In this document: one piece after another, positions 23,284 to 35,385 of the stretch
Layout of the letters: each line of letters starts with the position of its first letter
Position numbering within the stretch: position 1 is the first letter of the stretch
Origin: Parietaria judaica
Taxonomy: Eukaryota; Streptophyta; Magnoliopsida; Rosales; Urticaceae
NCBI GenBank assembly: GCA_954871525.1
Contig: OX940867.1
Span: 17,709,343-17,773,342 of the forward strand
Reading direction: 5' to 3'
DNA: 64,000 nucleotides
Program-made: the position numbers and the translations under genes
The notes under the pieces: model-generated
The model's input: the letters and a program-made list of their open reading frames with translations, nothing else
What the model was told of the DNA's origin: nothing
Database searches by the model: none

Positions 23284-24047
23284 AAAAATACGAAGTAAAT
23301 TTTATAGTATATACTCGATGAAATCATGTAAAATTCGTGCCGGATAGAATTAATTAAATCTGTGACTTTGGCGCAAATCTGCGTATTCCGGGTAGGATTT
23401 TGGATAATTTCGAGATATGATGGACGAGTAGGATCTCGAAGCTGTAACTGTCGCTTCGAATTTTGGGCGGGAACAGTTACGACACGTGTCCCTATTTGCG
23501 GAGTTCGAAGAGAATAAACCCTTCACATTCTCCTGACACAGCTGTCATACTGGTCATGCTGACGTGTCTCCGGATAGCTCGCTGATCTCATCCGTAGGAT
23601 GAGGTTTGTTGCGAATCTCGAGGAAACCCTAACCGTAGGATCAGCGACGGTTTTCGAGTATAAGTACTCGAGTGTTTCGCATTAATGGGCAAGTCTCTTC
23701 AGTCCTATCCGGCCCACGTCTCATCGAAGGTAACTGCTCTTTCTCTCTCTCCTATTTATACCCTTCTTCGCACTTGAATTCCATTTTTCGAATTTAGAGA
23801 GAGAAAAACTCAAAGTTTTAGTGAGAGAAACTCTGAGAGATTTATGCTGAGTTCTTCGTGAAGATTTTCTTTGATTTCCTCCGTTTCTAGGGATCCAGGT
23901 TCTTCATATCTTTCTTACTCTTTCTTGTTGCGATTTCCTAGGGATTTTTCTGGGTTTTTGATAGACTTTGTTGATTCGGGGATTTCTTAAGTTTTCCTGG
24001 GTTTTTCTATTCGTCTAGAAATTTCGGTTTTTCTAATCTCTTCAAAA
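23284..24047 (+). promoter_or_regulatory. Upstream region of the antisense ORF
   Basis: Non-coding DNA inside the Gypsy. CTCTCCTATTTATACCC near 23748 gives a plus-strand TATATTTATA-like box about 300 bases before the ATG at 24048, and CAAGTCTCTTCAGTCC precedes it. This could be a promoter for the antisense ORF; position of the start is inferred only. Confidence 0.35.
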
Positions 24048-26705
24048 ATGGGTCCAAAAAAGGTTACGGAGAAATGGCGAACGGAGTTTCTGACTACAGA
24101 TTCTTCGAGGTCAATTCTAAAACCTAAGGATCTTACTAGGATCCGGGTAAAATATAATATCCCGCAGTCTATCTCACTCAGGTTACCGGGTTCAAATGAA
24201 CATGCTGACGAGCAAAATACAGACGGGTGGATTTCGTATACGAAAGGTTCTTTGAGTCCGGGGGGCTTAGATTTCCTATTCCCGAGCTTATCCAGAGATA
24301 TTTTTCTTACTTAGGGGTTTCTATAGGGCAATTTAGTCTTCATTCCTTCCGGGTTTTGATGGCCTTGCTTGTCCGGTCCCACGAGTGTTTGTGCACACTT
24401 ACACTCGAGGATCTGTTGACGGGCTTGGTGGTTAAAACTAATGGTCACGCTAAGGGTAGGTTTTTTCTATCCGTCAAAGAAGGAGAAATATTGACGGGTC
24501 TTCCTAAGAAGGAGAGCGCGTGGACCCACAAATATTTCTTTTTTCTAGCCGGTCAGGAGACGCTTGGGTCCTGGCCGTCATATAAGAATGTGTGGGTTCA
24601 CGAAATAGGTGAGAATCTGGGCAGGGGTTTGAAATTCTATTCAGGTTTTTACTTGCCTTTGCTGATTTTTTGCGTTCTGTTTTGCAGCTGAGGATCCTAA
24701 GAAACCTAAATCTCTTCCTATCACGGACGAGTGGAGGACTCTGAAGAAGAAACGATCCTGAATTCTGGTCGTCGTTCACGCGATAGAGGTTCGAATCCGT
24801 CGGGTTGTGGTTGGAGGAAGAAGAGGAGGAATTCATCGCGTACGATATCAACGCTCCCGATCTTCTGGGTAAGATCTATTTCTCTAAGCTTTCCGTTAGA
24901 TATTGAATATTTGGCTAAGTGTAGAATCTACACGTACAGAAGAGATGGAAGCTGCTTGTCCTAAGGGTCTGAGTCTTCAGGCGAAGAGGAAGTTGGAGGA
25001 GCAGGCAGGTGCGTCTAGCTCGGCTCTACAAATGGAGGTCCAAGACGGCACGACCGTTACTGCTCAGGGAGCTATCCGTCCGGAGACGGAGAAGAAGGTC
25101 GAGGAGGCTCCTGCTGAGGAGACTCCTGCTGATATTGCCGTGCAGACGGCCGAGGAACAGTCCGTCGTAGTGTTTTCTGACGACGGCCAATACCCCAGAC
25201 GCCACATCTGTGGCGAAACCTTTCGAGAAGAGGGATATTCCCCCTCCTGCTCCTATCCGTCCTTCCAAGGATTCGACTCGTCCTTCTCAGGACGCAGTCC
25301 ATCCTAGGGCGAATTCGGATGCCGTGGTGAAGCGGCCGCGGGAGGGGGATATTCCGAAGCCCGTAAGAAGGCGAGGGGTGACTCGGCCCCGAAAGAAGTG
25401 GTCAGGGCCTCCGAGAAGGCCAGAGGAAAGGGGATTGCCTATGAGGTCGAGCGCCCCAAGGAGGCTTCCCAAGGCAAGGCTGCGGGAAAGCCGGGTTCGT
25501 CTACTCCTGCTATAGGGGGTAAGGCCAGGGAGTGTGTGCTTTGGAAAGAAAACACGGTTAAAGAAAAGGAGATCATCCGCAAGGTCGGATGCACCTGGCA
25601 TGGCGACAAGGGTCTCCACAAGGCGCCCAAGGTCGCGGCTGGCCTGTTGAGGCAGATTACAAATTGCGGGGTTGGCAGGATCCCTAGATCCATTGCTGAG
25701 AAGTCTATCTACAAGGCTGTATCGGCTATGACGGTTCACGTAAGTATTTTGCTAAATTTCTATTCGTTCTAGCTTTATTTTTCGAGTGGTTTCTAACTCT
25801 ATTTTTTGGGCGGATAGCTCACGGCGACTATAAACGATATGGTTCTCGATTATGAGGACCAGTTGGAGAAGGCCGCGGAAGGTGCGCAAGCTGCTGAGCA
25901 ACTTGCGCTGAAGGAGAGGGAATTGGCGGGTGCCGTGGAGGCTATCCGGATAAAAGCCGACCAGCTACAGACGATGGGTCGGAAGATAACTTCTTCCGAA
26001 TCCAGGGTCAAGGGCCTGATCAACACGGTTGAGGACCTCAGGGAGAAGCTGAAAAATGCTTCCGGGCTGGTGGAGGAGGCCGAGAAGGCGAGGGATGCGG
26101 CTGTCAAGGAGGTGCTAACTTCCGACGCGGCTAGAGGACGGGCTGAAGAGGCGGTTAAGGCAAAAGAGGAGGAGATGACGGCCTTGAAGAAGGACGTACA
26201 GCGCCTTAGCGCTGAGCTCAACGAGGCCAGACAGCAGTCTCTTGATCGTGAGGTCGAGAAAAATGCTATCCGTTCCCGCTATCGCCGAAGGGTGAAAGAG
26301 AGGGACGCGATGATCGCGTGGTACAAAGGTACGGCCGCCGACAACTGCTGTCTGGATCAGGCCGAAGGTTGCCTCGAACTGGTCCAAGACATCATTGGCG
26401 GCAACGTTCAAGATTTTGAGGCCGAGAAGGAGGTCCTTGAAGGCAACGTTATTCACTACCAAGCTCTCTTGGATGCAGTTCCTGCGCCGCTGATAGGGTC
26501 TCCGGCTATGTCTCCCGATGCTGAGTTGACCGAGCTTCCCTTTGCAGATCAAAGTGTCCAGTCCGAGCAACAAGCCGCCAAGGAGCCCGTCGTTGAAGGG
26601 CCCACAGCCGAAGAGGTCATGACCGAGGAGCCCACCGAGCAAGGAGATTTGGTTGGCGACGAGAGAAATGACGGGGAGGAAGTCGTGGACGTACTCGGGG
26701 TTTGA
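24048..26705 (+). pseudogene. Antisense spliced ORF of the Tat element, Transposase_28-like plus coiled coil
   Basis: It runs opposite to pol. The N-terminal part (GLRFPIPELIQRYFSYLGVS, then FRVLMALLVRS) resembles the Pfam family called putative gypsy type transposon (Transposase_28). Three short introns have good borders: 24609-24687 (GTGAG..TTTTGCAG), 24869-24939 (GTAAGA..GTACAG) and 25740-25817 (GTAAGT..GGATAG); frames join across each. The last exon (25818-26705) encodes a long Lys/Glu-rich coiled coil (about 25850-26300) and an acidic tail. Frame changes near 24228, 24770, 25200 and 25345 break this copy. Extra ORFs in sense or antisense between pol and the 3' LTR are known in Tat elements; their function is unknown. 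The family call is moderate, the coiled coil is sure. Confidence 0.7.
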
Positions 26706-27544
26706 CGCATAGAGCGCCCCCAAAAAAAAAATTTGTTTTTGTTTTTAGCTAAACAAGGCCTAAGGCCAGAACAATTTCTATGGGCAAGTCTACGGCAGCT
26801 TGAACCCTTTTTTTGTATGGTTTGGATATGCCCGCGGTTAGGGCCTTTGCTATTTTTCTTTTTATGCTAAATAATTCCTTTGTTGGATTTCTTCCAAATT
26901 AATTTCCTTTTGCATTCTCCCTTGATAACGGCTAAAACTCTACTTGGTTAGGTGCGGTATCTAGATTGATAAACTTATATGAAATTACAAAAGAAATTAT
27001 AAAAGTTTCTTAAGTATGAAAAAAGGGAGTTTACCTTGCGATTGAAGTGAGTTCATCGTTCTTCTGTATGTTCGTCGATCATCTCTGTTCGTCTCCGCGG
27101 TAGTCCGTAAGTTTCATGTCTGCAGCAAATATGCTCGTAGACTTTTAGATTAGTATAAATAATTTTAATGGAGTGGGCTTGTTGCCGGACGAGGCTTGTT
27201 GCCTTAGTTGATGGGTTTGTTACCCGATTAGGCTCGTTGGCCCTTAGAGATTGGGTTTGTTACCCGGTAGGCTTGTTGCCTAAGGAGGGTGGGTTTGTTA
27301 CCCGGTAGGCTTGTTGCCTTAGGAGTGTGGGTCTGTTACCCGGTAGGCTTGTTGCCTTAAATAGAAAGTTTAGATATTTTTACCTCGACAACGCGAATTT
27401 TCAGAGTTTACACTTAGTGAAGGTCGGACCGATTTGGTTTGGATTTGGATTGAGACTGTGCCCGTTGGTAAGAAGGGCTGCCTACGTACCCCATATTTGG
27501 GGATCAAGTCATTACGTAGTTCATGGGAGACCGGGTAGGTCGGG
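26706..27544 (-). other. Hypervariable 3' region of the nested Gypsy
   Basis: It lies between the ends of the converging antisense ORF and pol. It holds the tandem repeat at 27170-27365 and no recognisable gene. Confidence 0.6.
27170..27365. repeat. Minisatellite, about 40-bp unit, four to five copies
   Basis: The words GGGTTTGTTACCCGG and TAGGCTTGTTGCCT alternate with a period near 38-42 bp; GGTTTGTTACCC is itself an imperfect palindrome. Tat elements are known to carry tandem repeats after pol that can seed satellites. Confidence 0.9.
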
Positions 27545-30098
27545 TTAGGCGTAGTATTTCCTAAGGTGCATGGCATTCCAGCTCCGGAGGACTCTCGTTC
27601 CTTCCGGAGTGGCTAGCCGGTATACTCCAGGTTTTACTACTTCAGTGACGATGTAAGGTCCTTCCCAGTTAGCCCCGAGCTTACCCGCGTTCAACTCGGC
27701 GGTGTTCTGGAAAACTTTTCTGAGGACCAGCTCTCCCACGATGAATTTTCGACGTTTGATCTTTGAATTATAATACTTCGCTATCGAATTTTGATAGTTA
27801 GTTATTCTTATCAAAGCCTGTTCTCGTCTTTCGTCGATGTGGTCGAGCTGATCTTCCCTCATTTCGTCGTTGAGTTCTGCGTTCAAGGGTGCGTGTTCCC
27901 TTCGGAGGCTGGGTGTCTCTATCTCTGCTGGTATTACGGCTTCGGTGCCGTATACCATTGAAAATGGAGTTTCCTCGGTGGCCCTACGCGGGGTAGTTCT
28001 GTAGGACCAAAGGACTCCTATGAGCTCATCAGCCCACCGTCCCTTTTTGGTGTCTAGGCGTCTCTTGATTCCATCAACTATGATCCGATTAGCTACCTCA
28101 GCTTGGCCGTTGCCCTGGGGATACCTCGGAGTGGATGTGTTCAAGGATATTTTCCAGTTGATGCAGAAGTTTTGGAATCTCGTGGAAATGAACTGGGGTC
28201 CATTGTCAGCTATTATCTCTTTTGGGAGGCCGAAACGACTAATGATGTTTTTCCAGAGGAAATTTTCCACATCAACGTCCTTGATGTTTGCATATGCTTC
28301 GGCCTCCACCCATTTGGAGAAGTAGTCTGTTACGACGAGTAAAAATCTTTTCCCAGCCGGGGCTAGGGGAAAAGGCCCAACTATGTCCATAGACCATTTC
28401 ATGAACGGGTACGAGACTGAGACTGAGGAGAGTTCTTCTGCTGGCCGGTGTATGGACGGGGAGTGTCTTTGGCATTTATCGCATCTTTTGGCGTGGGCCT
28501 CGCTATCTGCCAGCATAGTGGCCCAGAAAAAGCCTTGCCTTTTTGCTTTGTTTGCCAAAGATCTTCCTCCGGAGTGGTTGCCACATTCTCCGTCATGGAT
28601 TTCGTGGAGTACAATTTGAGCTTCAGTCTTCCCTAGGCACCTTAGGTAGGGTCCGGTGTAGCTGCGTTTGTACAATTTTCCCCCGATAATGCAGAATCTG
28701 GCACTTTGGATTCTCAGTTTCCTAGCCTTCTGCTTGTCTTGGGGTTTGGTTCCGGTTAGGATATAGTTGACGATCGGGGTTCTCCAATCGTCTTCATCCA
28801 TTTGGATGTTGTAAACTTCGCGTGTCACGCTAGGTTCGTCTATTGTTTCGACTGGAATTATCCTCTTTATTCTGGGATTCGAAGTTGAAGCTAAACCAGC
28901 CAATGCATCTGCTGATGCGTTCTCGCTCCTCGGTATCTGGATTATCTCAACGTGATCGAACTGTTGAATTAGATCTTTTACTACCGAAAGGTATTTTTCC
29001 ATTCTATCGTCACGGGTGGCGTACTAGCCACTGATTTGACTAGTAACTAGCTTGGAGTCGGAATGGGCCCTTATTCTTCGGGATCCTACGACTTTTGCTA
29101 GTTTGAGGCCGGCAATGAGGGCCTCGTATTCGGTCTCGTTGTTTGTCGCGTGGAATTTCAATCTGAAAGATTGTTCCAACACTTCTCCCGTAGGGGATAT
29201 CAAACGAATCCCGATCCCGGATCCACCTTGGTTTGAGGCTCCATCGACTTCGAGTCTCCATTCTCCACCTTCGTTACCCTCTTTCGAGCCATCGGCCGGC
29301 AATTCGATCAGAAAGTCAGCCAGTACTTGTGATTTCGCACAGGTACGGATTTTGTATTCTATATCGAACTCGCTTAGCTCGACTGCCCATTTTGTGAGTC
29401 TTCCTGATTGATTCGGGCTGTGGAGGATGATCCTTAAAGGTTGGGTGGTCATGACCATGATAGTGTGGGATTGGAAGTAAGGTCGGAGTTTTCTCGCTGC
29501 GGTTATCATTGCCAACGCGAGTTTTTCGATAGCTGGATATCTGTTTTCAGCATCTTCTAGAGATTTGCTGATGTAGAATATTGGCCTTTGCTCACCGCGG
29601 TCCTCTCTCACTATTACCCCACTCACCGCCGATGGTGAGACAGCCAAGTATAAGAATAACGGCTCTCCCAGGATCGGTCTGGTAAGTATGGGCGGAGTGG
29701 AGAGGTATCTTTTTAGCTTTTGGAATGCTTCCTCGCACTCTTCGGTCCATTCGAACTTTTTGTTCCCCTTCAACAGTTTGTAAAAGGGTAAACACTTGTC
29801 CGTTGCTCTTGATATGAACCGATTAAGAGCAGCGATTCTCCCGGTCAGCCTTTGTGTCTCCCTAACAGTCCTTGGGGAGGGCATATTCTGGAGGGCTTTT
29901 ATCTGGTCGGGATTAGCTTCTATTCCTCGCTGTGTGACCAAGTAACCCAGGAATTTTCCCGAAGTTACCCCGAAGGTGCATTTTGTCGGATTAAGCTTCA
30001 TTTGATACTTCCGTAGTATCGCGAAGCACTCTTCCAAGTGGTCTACATGATCTGTTGCTTGGGAGGATTTTACCAACATATCATCAATATAGACCTCC
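27545..30098 (-). pseudogene. Gypsy Pol: RT end, dual RNase H, integrase
   Basis: It begins abruptly at the RT active site (YIDDMLVKS, about 30098-30072), so the first half of RT is missing. It continues with the RT thumb (KCTFGVTSGKFLGYLVTQRG), the RT-linked RNase H, and a second RNase H (EVDGASNQGGSGIG, NNETEYEALIAGL, HSDSKL), which is the Tat hallmark. One in-frame TAG at 29024-29026 interrupts the frame. The integrase follows with an HHCC zinc finger (HEIH..GNHSG, C..CQRHS), the D,D,E core (WSMDIVGPF, ADNGPQF, GQAEVANR) and a C-terminal GANWEGPYIVTEV, and ends at 27545. Apart from the stop the 27545-30098 frame is open. Confidence 0.92.
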
Positions 30099-32683
30099 TA
30101 CTATTGTGCAGTTGCGATCCTCCTACTATTGTGTAGGAATTGACGGAGTTTCTGTGCAGTTGCGATCCTCCTACTATTGTGTAGATTCTGCCAATGGGCT
30201 CGGGGATCTCATTAAGCTGTTCGCCAATGCCTTCTTCTTCTTCATACGTTTGCTCGTCTGGTTCTTCGAGCATGTGTACCCGTCCTCTCGTGATCTTCCG
30301 GGATATTCTCCTGGAATCCTCGTACCGAAGTGTGGGCTTCGCCGGCAGGACTCCGTCGCAAATTTTAACTGATGGTTCTTTTTAAGCTTCCGGAGAAAAA
30401 GTCTCCTAAGCCGAACCAGAAAAGATAGATCAGAGAGAAAATTCGCAGACCCTGGGGGAGAGGGAGAGTTCAAATTTTTCTCTGGGGAAAGGTGTGAAAA
30501 ATGTGTAGAATGAGCCTCCTATTTATAGGCTCAAACCGTAACCGAATTGGAGAAATTCCCTCCCTAAATTTGAATTTCATATATTTAAATATAATTAATT
30601 ATCTTAATCCAATGGTCCAGATTTAATCTCATCTAAATTCAATGGATATAATTAATTAGGGATTTAATTAAATAAGAAAGATTAGGATAAAATCAAAATC
30701 CAATCTTATCTTCTTATCTTTATAAAATTCGAATTATATATATATATATATATATTAAAATTCGAATTATCATTATCTAGATCCAACGGTTGAGATAAAT
30801 CTTTAAAGCGATCTAATGGATCAAATTAGTTTAGGATAAAATCAAATATAAAAAGATTTATTAAAAAAACAAATTCGAATTTATCCATAAACTATAATTC
30901 GAAAATATATATAATTAATTAATTTTCAATCCGACGGTAAAGATTAAATCTTAGACCGATCTAACGGATATAATTAATTAACCAAATTCGAAAAATGAAA
31001 CTTGGTCACCAAGTTATTAATTTCGAATTTATCAATATCCTAATCAAACGGTTGATATTAAATCATAACCGATCCGATGGATAATATTGATTTTAGGGAT
31101 TTGCTAAAATACCAAAACATTTGGTACTTATGCCGCAAATTTGGAAAGACCAAATCATACCATTCGAATTTAGCTAGGGTTTCATATTATGAAACCCTAA
31201 TTCGAATTTACACATATAAATATATATTTTTATTCATTAATATAAATCTATTAATTATTAATTAATTATTAATAAGATATTAATAATTAAATTCAAATAA
31301 TTAAATTATATTAATATTTCCTGATCTCAATATCACACATTAAAATGTCATGGTGCCACACCATCATTTAAATTCGTGACATGTGATTTAATTTCAAAGT
31401 TCATCGAACCGATCACGAACTTAGAAAATCTATAAATCACTAACCGTAAGTCGAAATGACTTGGTTCAAAAAGCAAAGTTGCTTAGAATTTAATTTCCAA
31501 CAACATGGTACTGATAGAAAATCTAAATTCTAACTTTATTTTATCAGTTAATTTCGTATACCAAAATATGGTACTTTTGCCACGCTAACGATAAAACTAT
31601 CTGACGTCTGCCACAGACCTTTCAGTTTTATAAGTCAAGCCAAATGATTAAACATTATCCAGAATGTATTTTAATCACGTACGTATCATCCGTTACGGAG
31701 CTATCCTGGGGACCATGGACCCGTATCACTTAAGCTCCAACGAACTGCTAGTTGTTCGTCAAACCTCGAAGTGATTCCACTATAGACCCGAGGCTGCACT
31801 CTTTAGTGATACGGTATATATTATTCCCTTTATAATAGCAGGGTGTCCATTGATACAATCAAATTCGGGTTATTGATCTTTCACATGATGATCCACACAC
31901 GAGCAGGCGGTTTCTACCGTTATGCCCCTCATTGCATTTTCATCCTTGACTCAGTCAGTAATATTATGAGTAACCCACTTATGGTTTCGATTCATAAGTT
32001 GCGCACGGGTACCTCTCACTTCTCACCACCAACAATCAAGGGAATCATCATCACTCTGAAGAGAGCTGTGTGATGCTCATGTCTATGACCAAGCTACCCT
32101 TACTACTGACTATCATGTTCCCAAAATAATAGTGTTGGGAACAGCGGTAATATTTCGTGTTCTTTAACGGTTAAATCAAAGAACAATCAAGCCAGCAGCT
32201 TGGACTCAAGATCACTCAGGACTTAGATCGAATATCCATTTGATCATCTACTAGTGACTCAACTCCAAGTTATCAGTGACGGTCTTATATGATAACTTCC
32301 AGAGTTTAAGTCAGGTCCAGTCCAGTATGAAGACACTTCATACTTAATGCACTTCTAGTGAGTGTGACACACACAAAATCCAGAATAGGATTGTCACTTA
32401 GTCACATTAATGACCTTATACAATTAATGGGCTCCCACCCAGTTAATCAGGTCACGGACATTTTAAGTTCATTCATTATGATTATTAATTCTTCTTCACA
32501 TTGACTCTGTTGTGATAATAATTCATAATTGCATCCTTTATGAACTAAGGATCAAACATTCTATTTTACTCTACCAGAAACTATAATAAGATTATCATAA
32601 TAAGTATCATCTTTATTCAACGACTTGTCATAATCTTTTACAAATGGATAAAATATCTTGTTTAAGGACACATATGTCCAACA
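30099..32683 (-). mobile_element. Foreign segment replacing gag end, protease and RT start; LTR-like
   Basis: The right end on the minus strand reads TGTTGGACATATGTGTCC at 32683, a Copia-style LTR start placed exactly where Gag homology stops (GPAM). A second LTR-start-like word, TGTTGGAAATTAAATTC, occurs at about 31504. TGAGCCTATAAATAGGAGG at about 30512-30530 is a strong minus-strand TATA box, with a transcribed-leader-like sequence after it. At the left, CCTCCTACTATTGTG occurs three times (30095, 30118, 30168), translating to a duplicated YTIVGGSQLH, which looks like protease-linker sequence of the Gypsy caught in repair duplications. No matching target duplication was found. It could be a solo or truncated LTR plus a deletion; not resolved. 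Confidence 0.4.
30512..30530 (-). promoter_or_regulatory. TATA box in the foreign segment
   Basis: The minus strand reads CCTATAAATAGGAGG, a near-consensus plant TATA box. It is palindromic enough (TATTTATA on the plus strand) that direction rests on the following leader-like sequence. Confidence 0.5.
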
Positions 32684-33587
32684 TTGCTGGGCCGGCCAGA
32701 TTTTCCGCGAAGTACTGGCATCGCCCCGCGTCCACTTCATGTGCTTCCAGGTTTGCCCGTCCCATAACGATCCTAAAAGATCTTAGGTGTACTTTGGGAT
32801 CAGTCGTCCCGTCGTACCTTGGCAGATTCACACGCCCGCAATCCCTGAGCTTTACGCCGGTTATGACGAGTGAGAAGGGGGTTCTTCTAGACTCTTCCAC
32901 TAACCGCTCAATTTCAGGGGCAGCGGTGGTAGCACTATGCACCCGGGAGTGCACGCGAACGAGTTTCTCGTTCATTTCTTCCATTGTGCGTTTAAGCTCC
33001 TCCAATTTCGTACCCCGATAAGCCGGTTCTGGTTGCGCTGGTTGGAGGGATTCTTGTCCGTATACCGGGCTGGGATACCTCGGATATATGACCGGTCGAC
33101 CTTGGAGGCCCAGATTGATGTCGCGACTTTGCTCGTACACCGACGAATAGCTAGGGTGGTCGGAGCGTTGGCGACTGCTTGACGCGAGATTTTCTGTCCT
33201 AGTCGGGTTGGTTCTCGACAACGGAGTAAAAATGGGTTGCCCTCCGTCGGGAGGCGGTGGGGGTGTTAAGGGTCTAGGATAGCTGGGCAATCTGGGCTGG
33301 TTTTGCCTCTGTGCTTGCGGATTGTCCAGGTCAGTGAAATCGAAATGGACCGCACTGAGGTTAGCCCTGCTTTGATGCCCAGAGCCTTGCTCCGGATTTG
33401 TCCGGCTAGGATTTCAGTGTTGCTCATTTTAAGGTTGATTTTCTAAGAACAGATCGAGCTGCCTACGCAGCTCTCGGTTCTCGGCGTTTCTTGCCTCTAG
33501 TTGAGACTTCAAGGAGTCAGATTCCGTTTTCTGTCCGGCATTAACAACCTCGGACCCAGTCACAGTTTGGTCTTCGTTGTTACTCAT
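32684..33587 (-). pseudogene. Gypsy Gag, truncated
   Basis: The minus-strand frame starts MSNNEDQTVTGSEVV at 33587 with a short coiled-coil (SQLEARNAENRELRRQLDLF), has two in-frame stops near 33427 and 33415, then a proline-rich part (YPRPLTPPPPPDGG) and the retrotransposon Gag core (RVNLPRYDGTTDPKVHLRSF, FAENLAGPAM). It ends where the foreign segment begins, so the capsid C-terminus, zinc knuckle and protease are lost. Confidence 0.85.
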
Positions 33588-33635
33588 GTTTGCAGAGTAC
33601 TTTGAGCTTGTAGATGTTAGCGAGATCACTTTCCC

Positions 33636-33651
33636 ACAGACGGCGCCAAAC
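33636..33651 (-). promoter_or_regulatory. Primer-binding site of the nested Gypsy
   Basis: The minus strand reads GTTTGGCGCCGTCTGTGG next to the 5' LTR. TGGCGCC-type sites are known from Tat/Athila elements; tRNA-Asp or tRNA-Arg are the usual primers and I cannot choose between them. Confidence 0.75.
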
Positions 33652-34495
33652 TGTTGACGTGGTTTCCCACTTCAAACAGTCAAGTATGACTTATGAGCGT
33701 GTGATGTTCTTGAGATTGATGATTTGATGGAGTTTGATCTCTCACGTTGCAAGCTCTCGATTCACTCTCGATATATGTATACAAATATAAGCAATATAAA
33801 TTAGACGAGGAGTTTTTTATAGAGGTTCGTCCCAAGGCGGTAGTTGACAACGTCCTCTGTAAGTTTATTGCGACAAATGATATAGATGGACAGCTACAAG
33901 CAGCAGATCACGTCTAGAACAAGAGAACCGAAAAGAAAGGTGAACTGAATACAACGAAAATCTCAAGTAAGCAGAAATGCTGGGTTGCGAGCTCTCGATA
34001 TATTCTCTCAGGGATGTGTGTGTTGATCTGAGCTTGAGCTTGATATTTATAGGCTTCAATTCTTCCCGTTGGACTTCCAAGAATCGTGGGGTCTTTTCTC
34101 CGAGCTGAACAGATTGAATGGCTCGCCTTGCTACACGTGTCCCACGACTACATTTTCTTCGTCAAGTTTGAATTATGCCCGTTGAAGACTTGACTCCGTG
34201 CTCCTGATCTTCCGCTGAGGTTCGAATTGAGATGCCGGGTAGAGAATGTGACGATTCTACCCTCTTCTTCCTGGGCTTATGACGGATAGTATTGGGCCTT
34301 TGGGCTTTTTAGACCGAGTGGCCTTGTATCCGTTGGGCTTTGTTTGATTGAGAGCTCTAGTGGGCTTCTCAATTGGGCTTTTATGGATATCGATTTATTC
34401 CTTTAAAACCTTTAATCTTTACTTGTAAATTTAATTAATTCACAACTTTAGTATTTTATGTCATATTAAATAAATGACGAATTTGTACATCAACA
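33652..34495 (-). repeat. 5' LTR of the nested Gypsy
   Basis: 844 bp, nearly identical to 22424-23266. Differences include small substitutions around 33820-33905 and one extra base near 34381. Confidence 0.95.
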
Positions 34496-35385
34496 CACAT
34501 CAGTACATATGTGAGTACCACATGCTGTATCTAATACCCAGTCTTTTGAGGTAGTAAGATTTATCTCTATAACATTAATACCTGAGATGGAGTTTCCACT
34601 TTTATTCATCTTCTTGATTTCTGCGAGATATTTCGGGCAGTTTCTCTTCCACTGCCCGTGTTTCCCACAGTGAAAACACTTATGCTCGATTGTGGCTCTA
34701 ACCTTAGGTTTCATGGCTTTCGCCTGAACTTTCAGATTTCTTGGAGCCTTGCCTTTCTTACGCTGAGCCACTTGTTTCTTTCCCTTTGGTGCACTAGTGA
34801 ATGCCATGACAGTCTTGGCATATGCTCTAGGGACATTCCCTTCAGCAGTTTCCAAGACATGTTATAATTTAGTATGAACTGGTTATAAGAGTCAGGGAGA
34901 GAGTTCAACACGATGTAATTGTAAACATCTTTTGGGATTCTGATCTCCAGTCGAGTCAGACTTTCAGACCAGACGATTCATCCTCAGAACGTGATCGTTT
35001 ACACTCATTCCCTCAATCATCTTCGCTCTTAGCAAGTTTTTCATGATCTTGAATCTGGCGCGTCGAGCATCTTTCCTATACATCTTCCTAAGATGTTGAA
35101 TCATTTCCCAAGCAGACATGTTTTGATGTTGTTCCATCATACTCGAAGTCATGGTGGCCACCATGAGACATGCTACTTCAGCAGTATCATCAGTATACTT
35201 CTTGTAAGTATCTCTTTCTACTCGGGTTGCAGCGGCAGTTGGTTCAGCTGGTGGTTCATCAATGATGACGCTGTCCTTCTTTTCGTGCCTGAGCACTACT
35301 TTGAGACGTATTTGCCATTCAGGAAATTTTTCCCAATTAAGATGTTCTCCTTCTCAAGGATTGATCTTAGTGAGCTGTTAGACAT
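34496..35385 (-). pseudogene. Copia Gag and protease start of the old Copia
   Basis: The minus-strand ATG is at 35385 (MSNSSLRSILEKENIL), with a one-base frame change near 35330, after which the capsid-like part runs (SAWEMIQHLRKMYRKDARRA, MIEGMSVNDHVLRMNRLV). A further break separates it from 34855-34501 with the zinc knuckle CFHCGKHGQWKRNCP and the protease motif WVLDTACGTHIC. The frame is cut at the CACAT duplication by the Gypsy LTR and resumes at 22423. Confidence 0.88.

Larger units (their letters stand above)
22424..34495 (-). mobile_element. Gypsy (Tat-type) element nested in the old Copia
   Basis: The LTRs are 22424-23266 (843 bp) and 33652-34495 (844 bp), nearly identical, starting TGTTG and ending CAACA. 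The flanks are CACAT on both sides (22419-22423 and 34496-34500). The minus-strand order is primer site, gag, unknown segment, RT end, RNase H, second RNase H, integrase, tandem repeats, antisense ORF, polypurine tract. RT before integrase marks Gypsy; a second RNase H and an extra ORF after pol are known marks of the plant Tat (Ogre/Retand) lineage. Parts of gag, the protease and the first half of RT are missing, so it cannot move by itself. Confidence 0.92.

Noticed and set aside
24645..24687. 43-bp intron in the antisense ORF (CAG/GTTTTT donor)
   Set aside because: Too short for a plant intron; the donor GTGAGAATC at 24609 gives 79 bp with the same phase.
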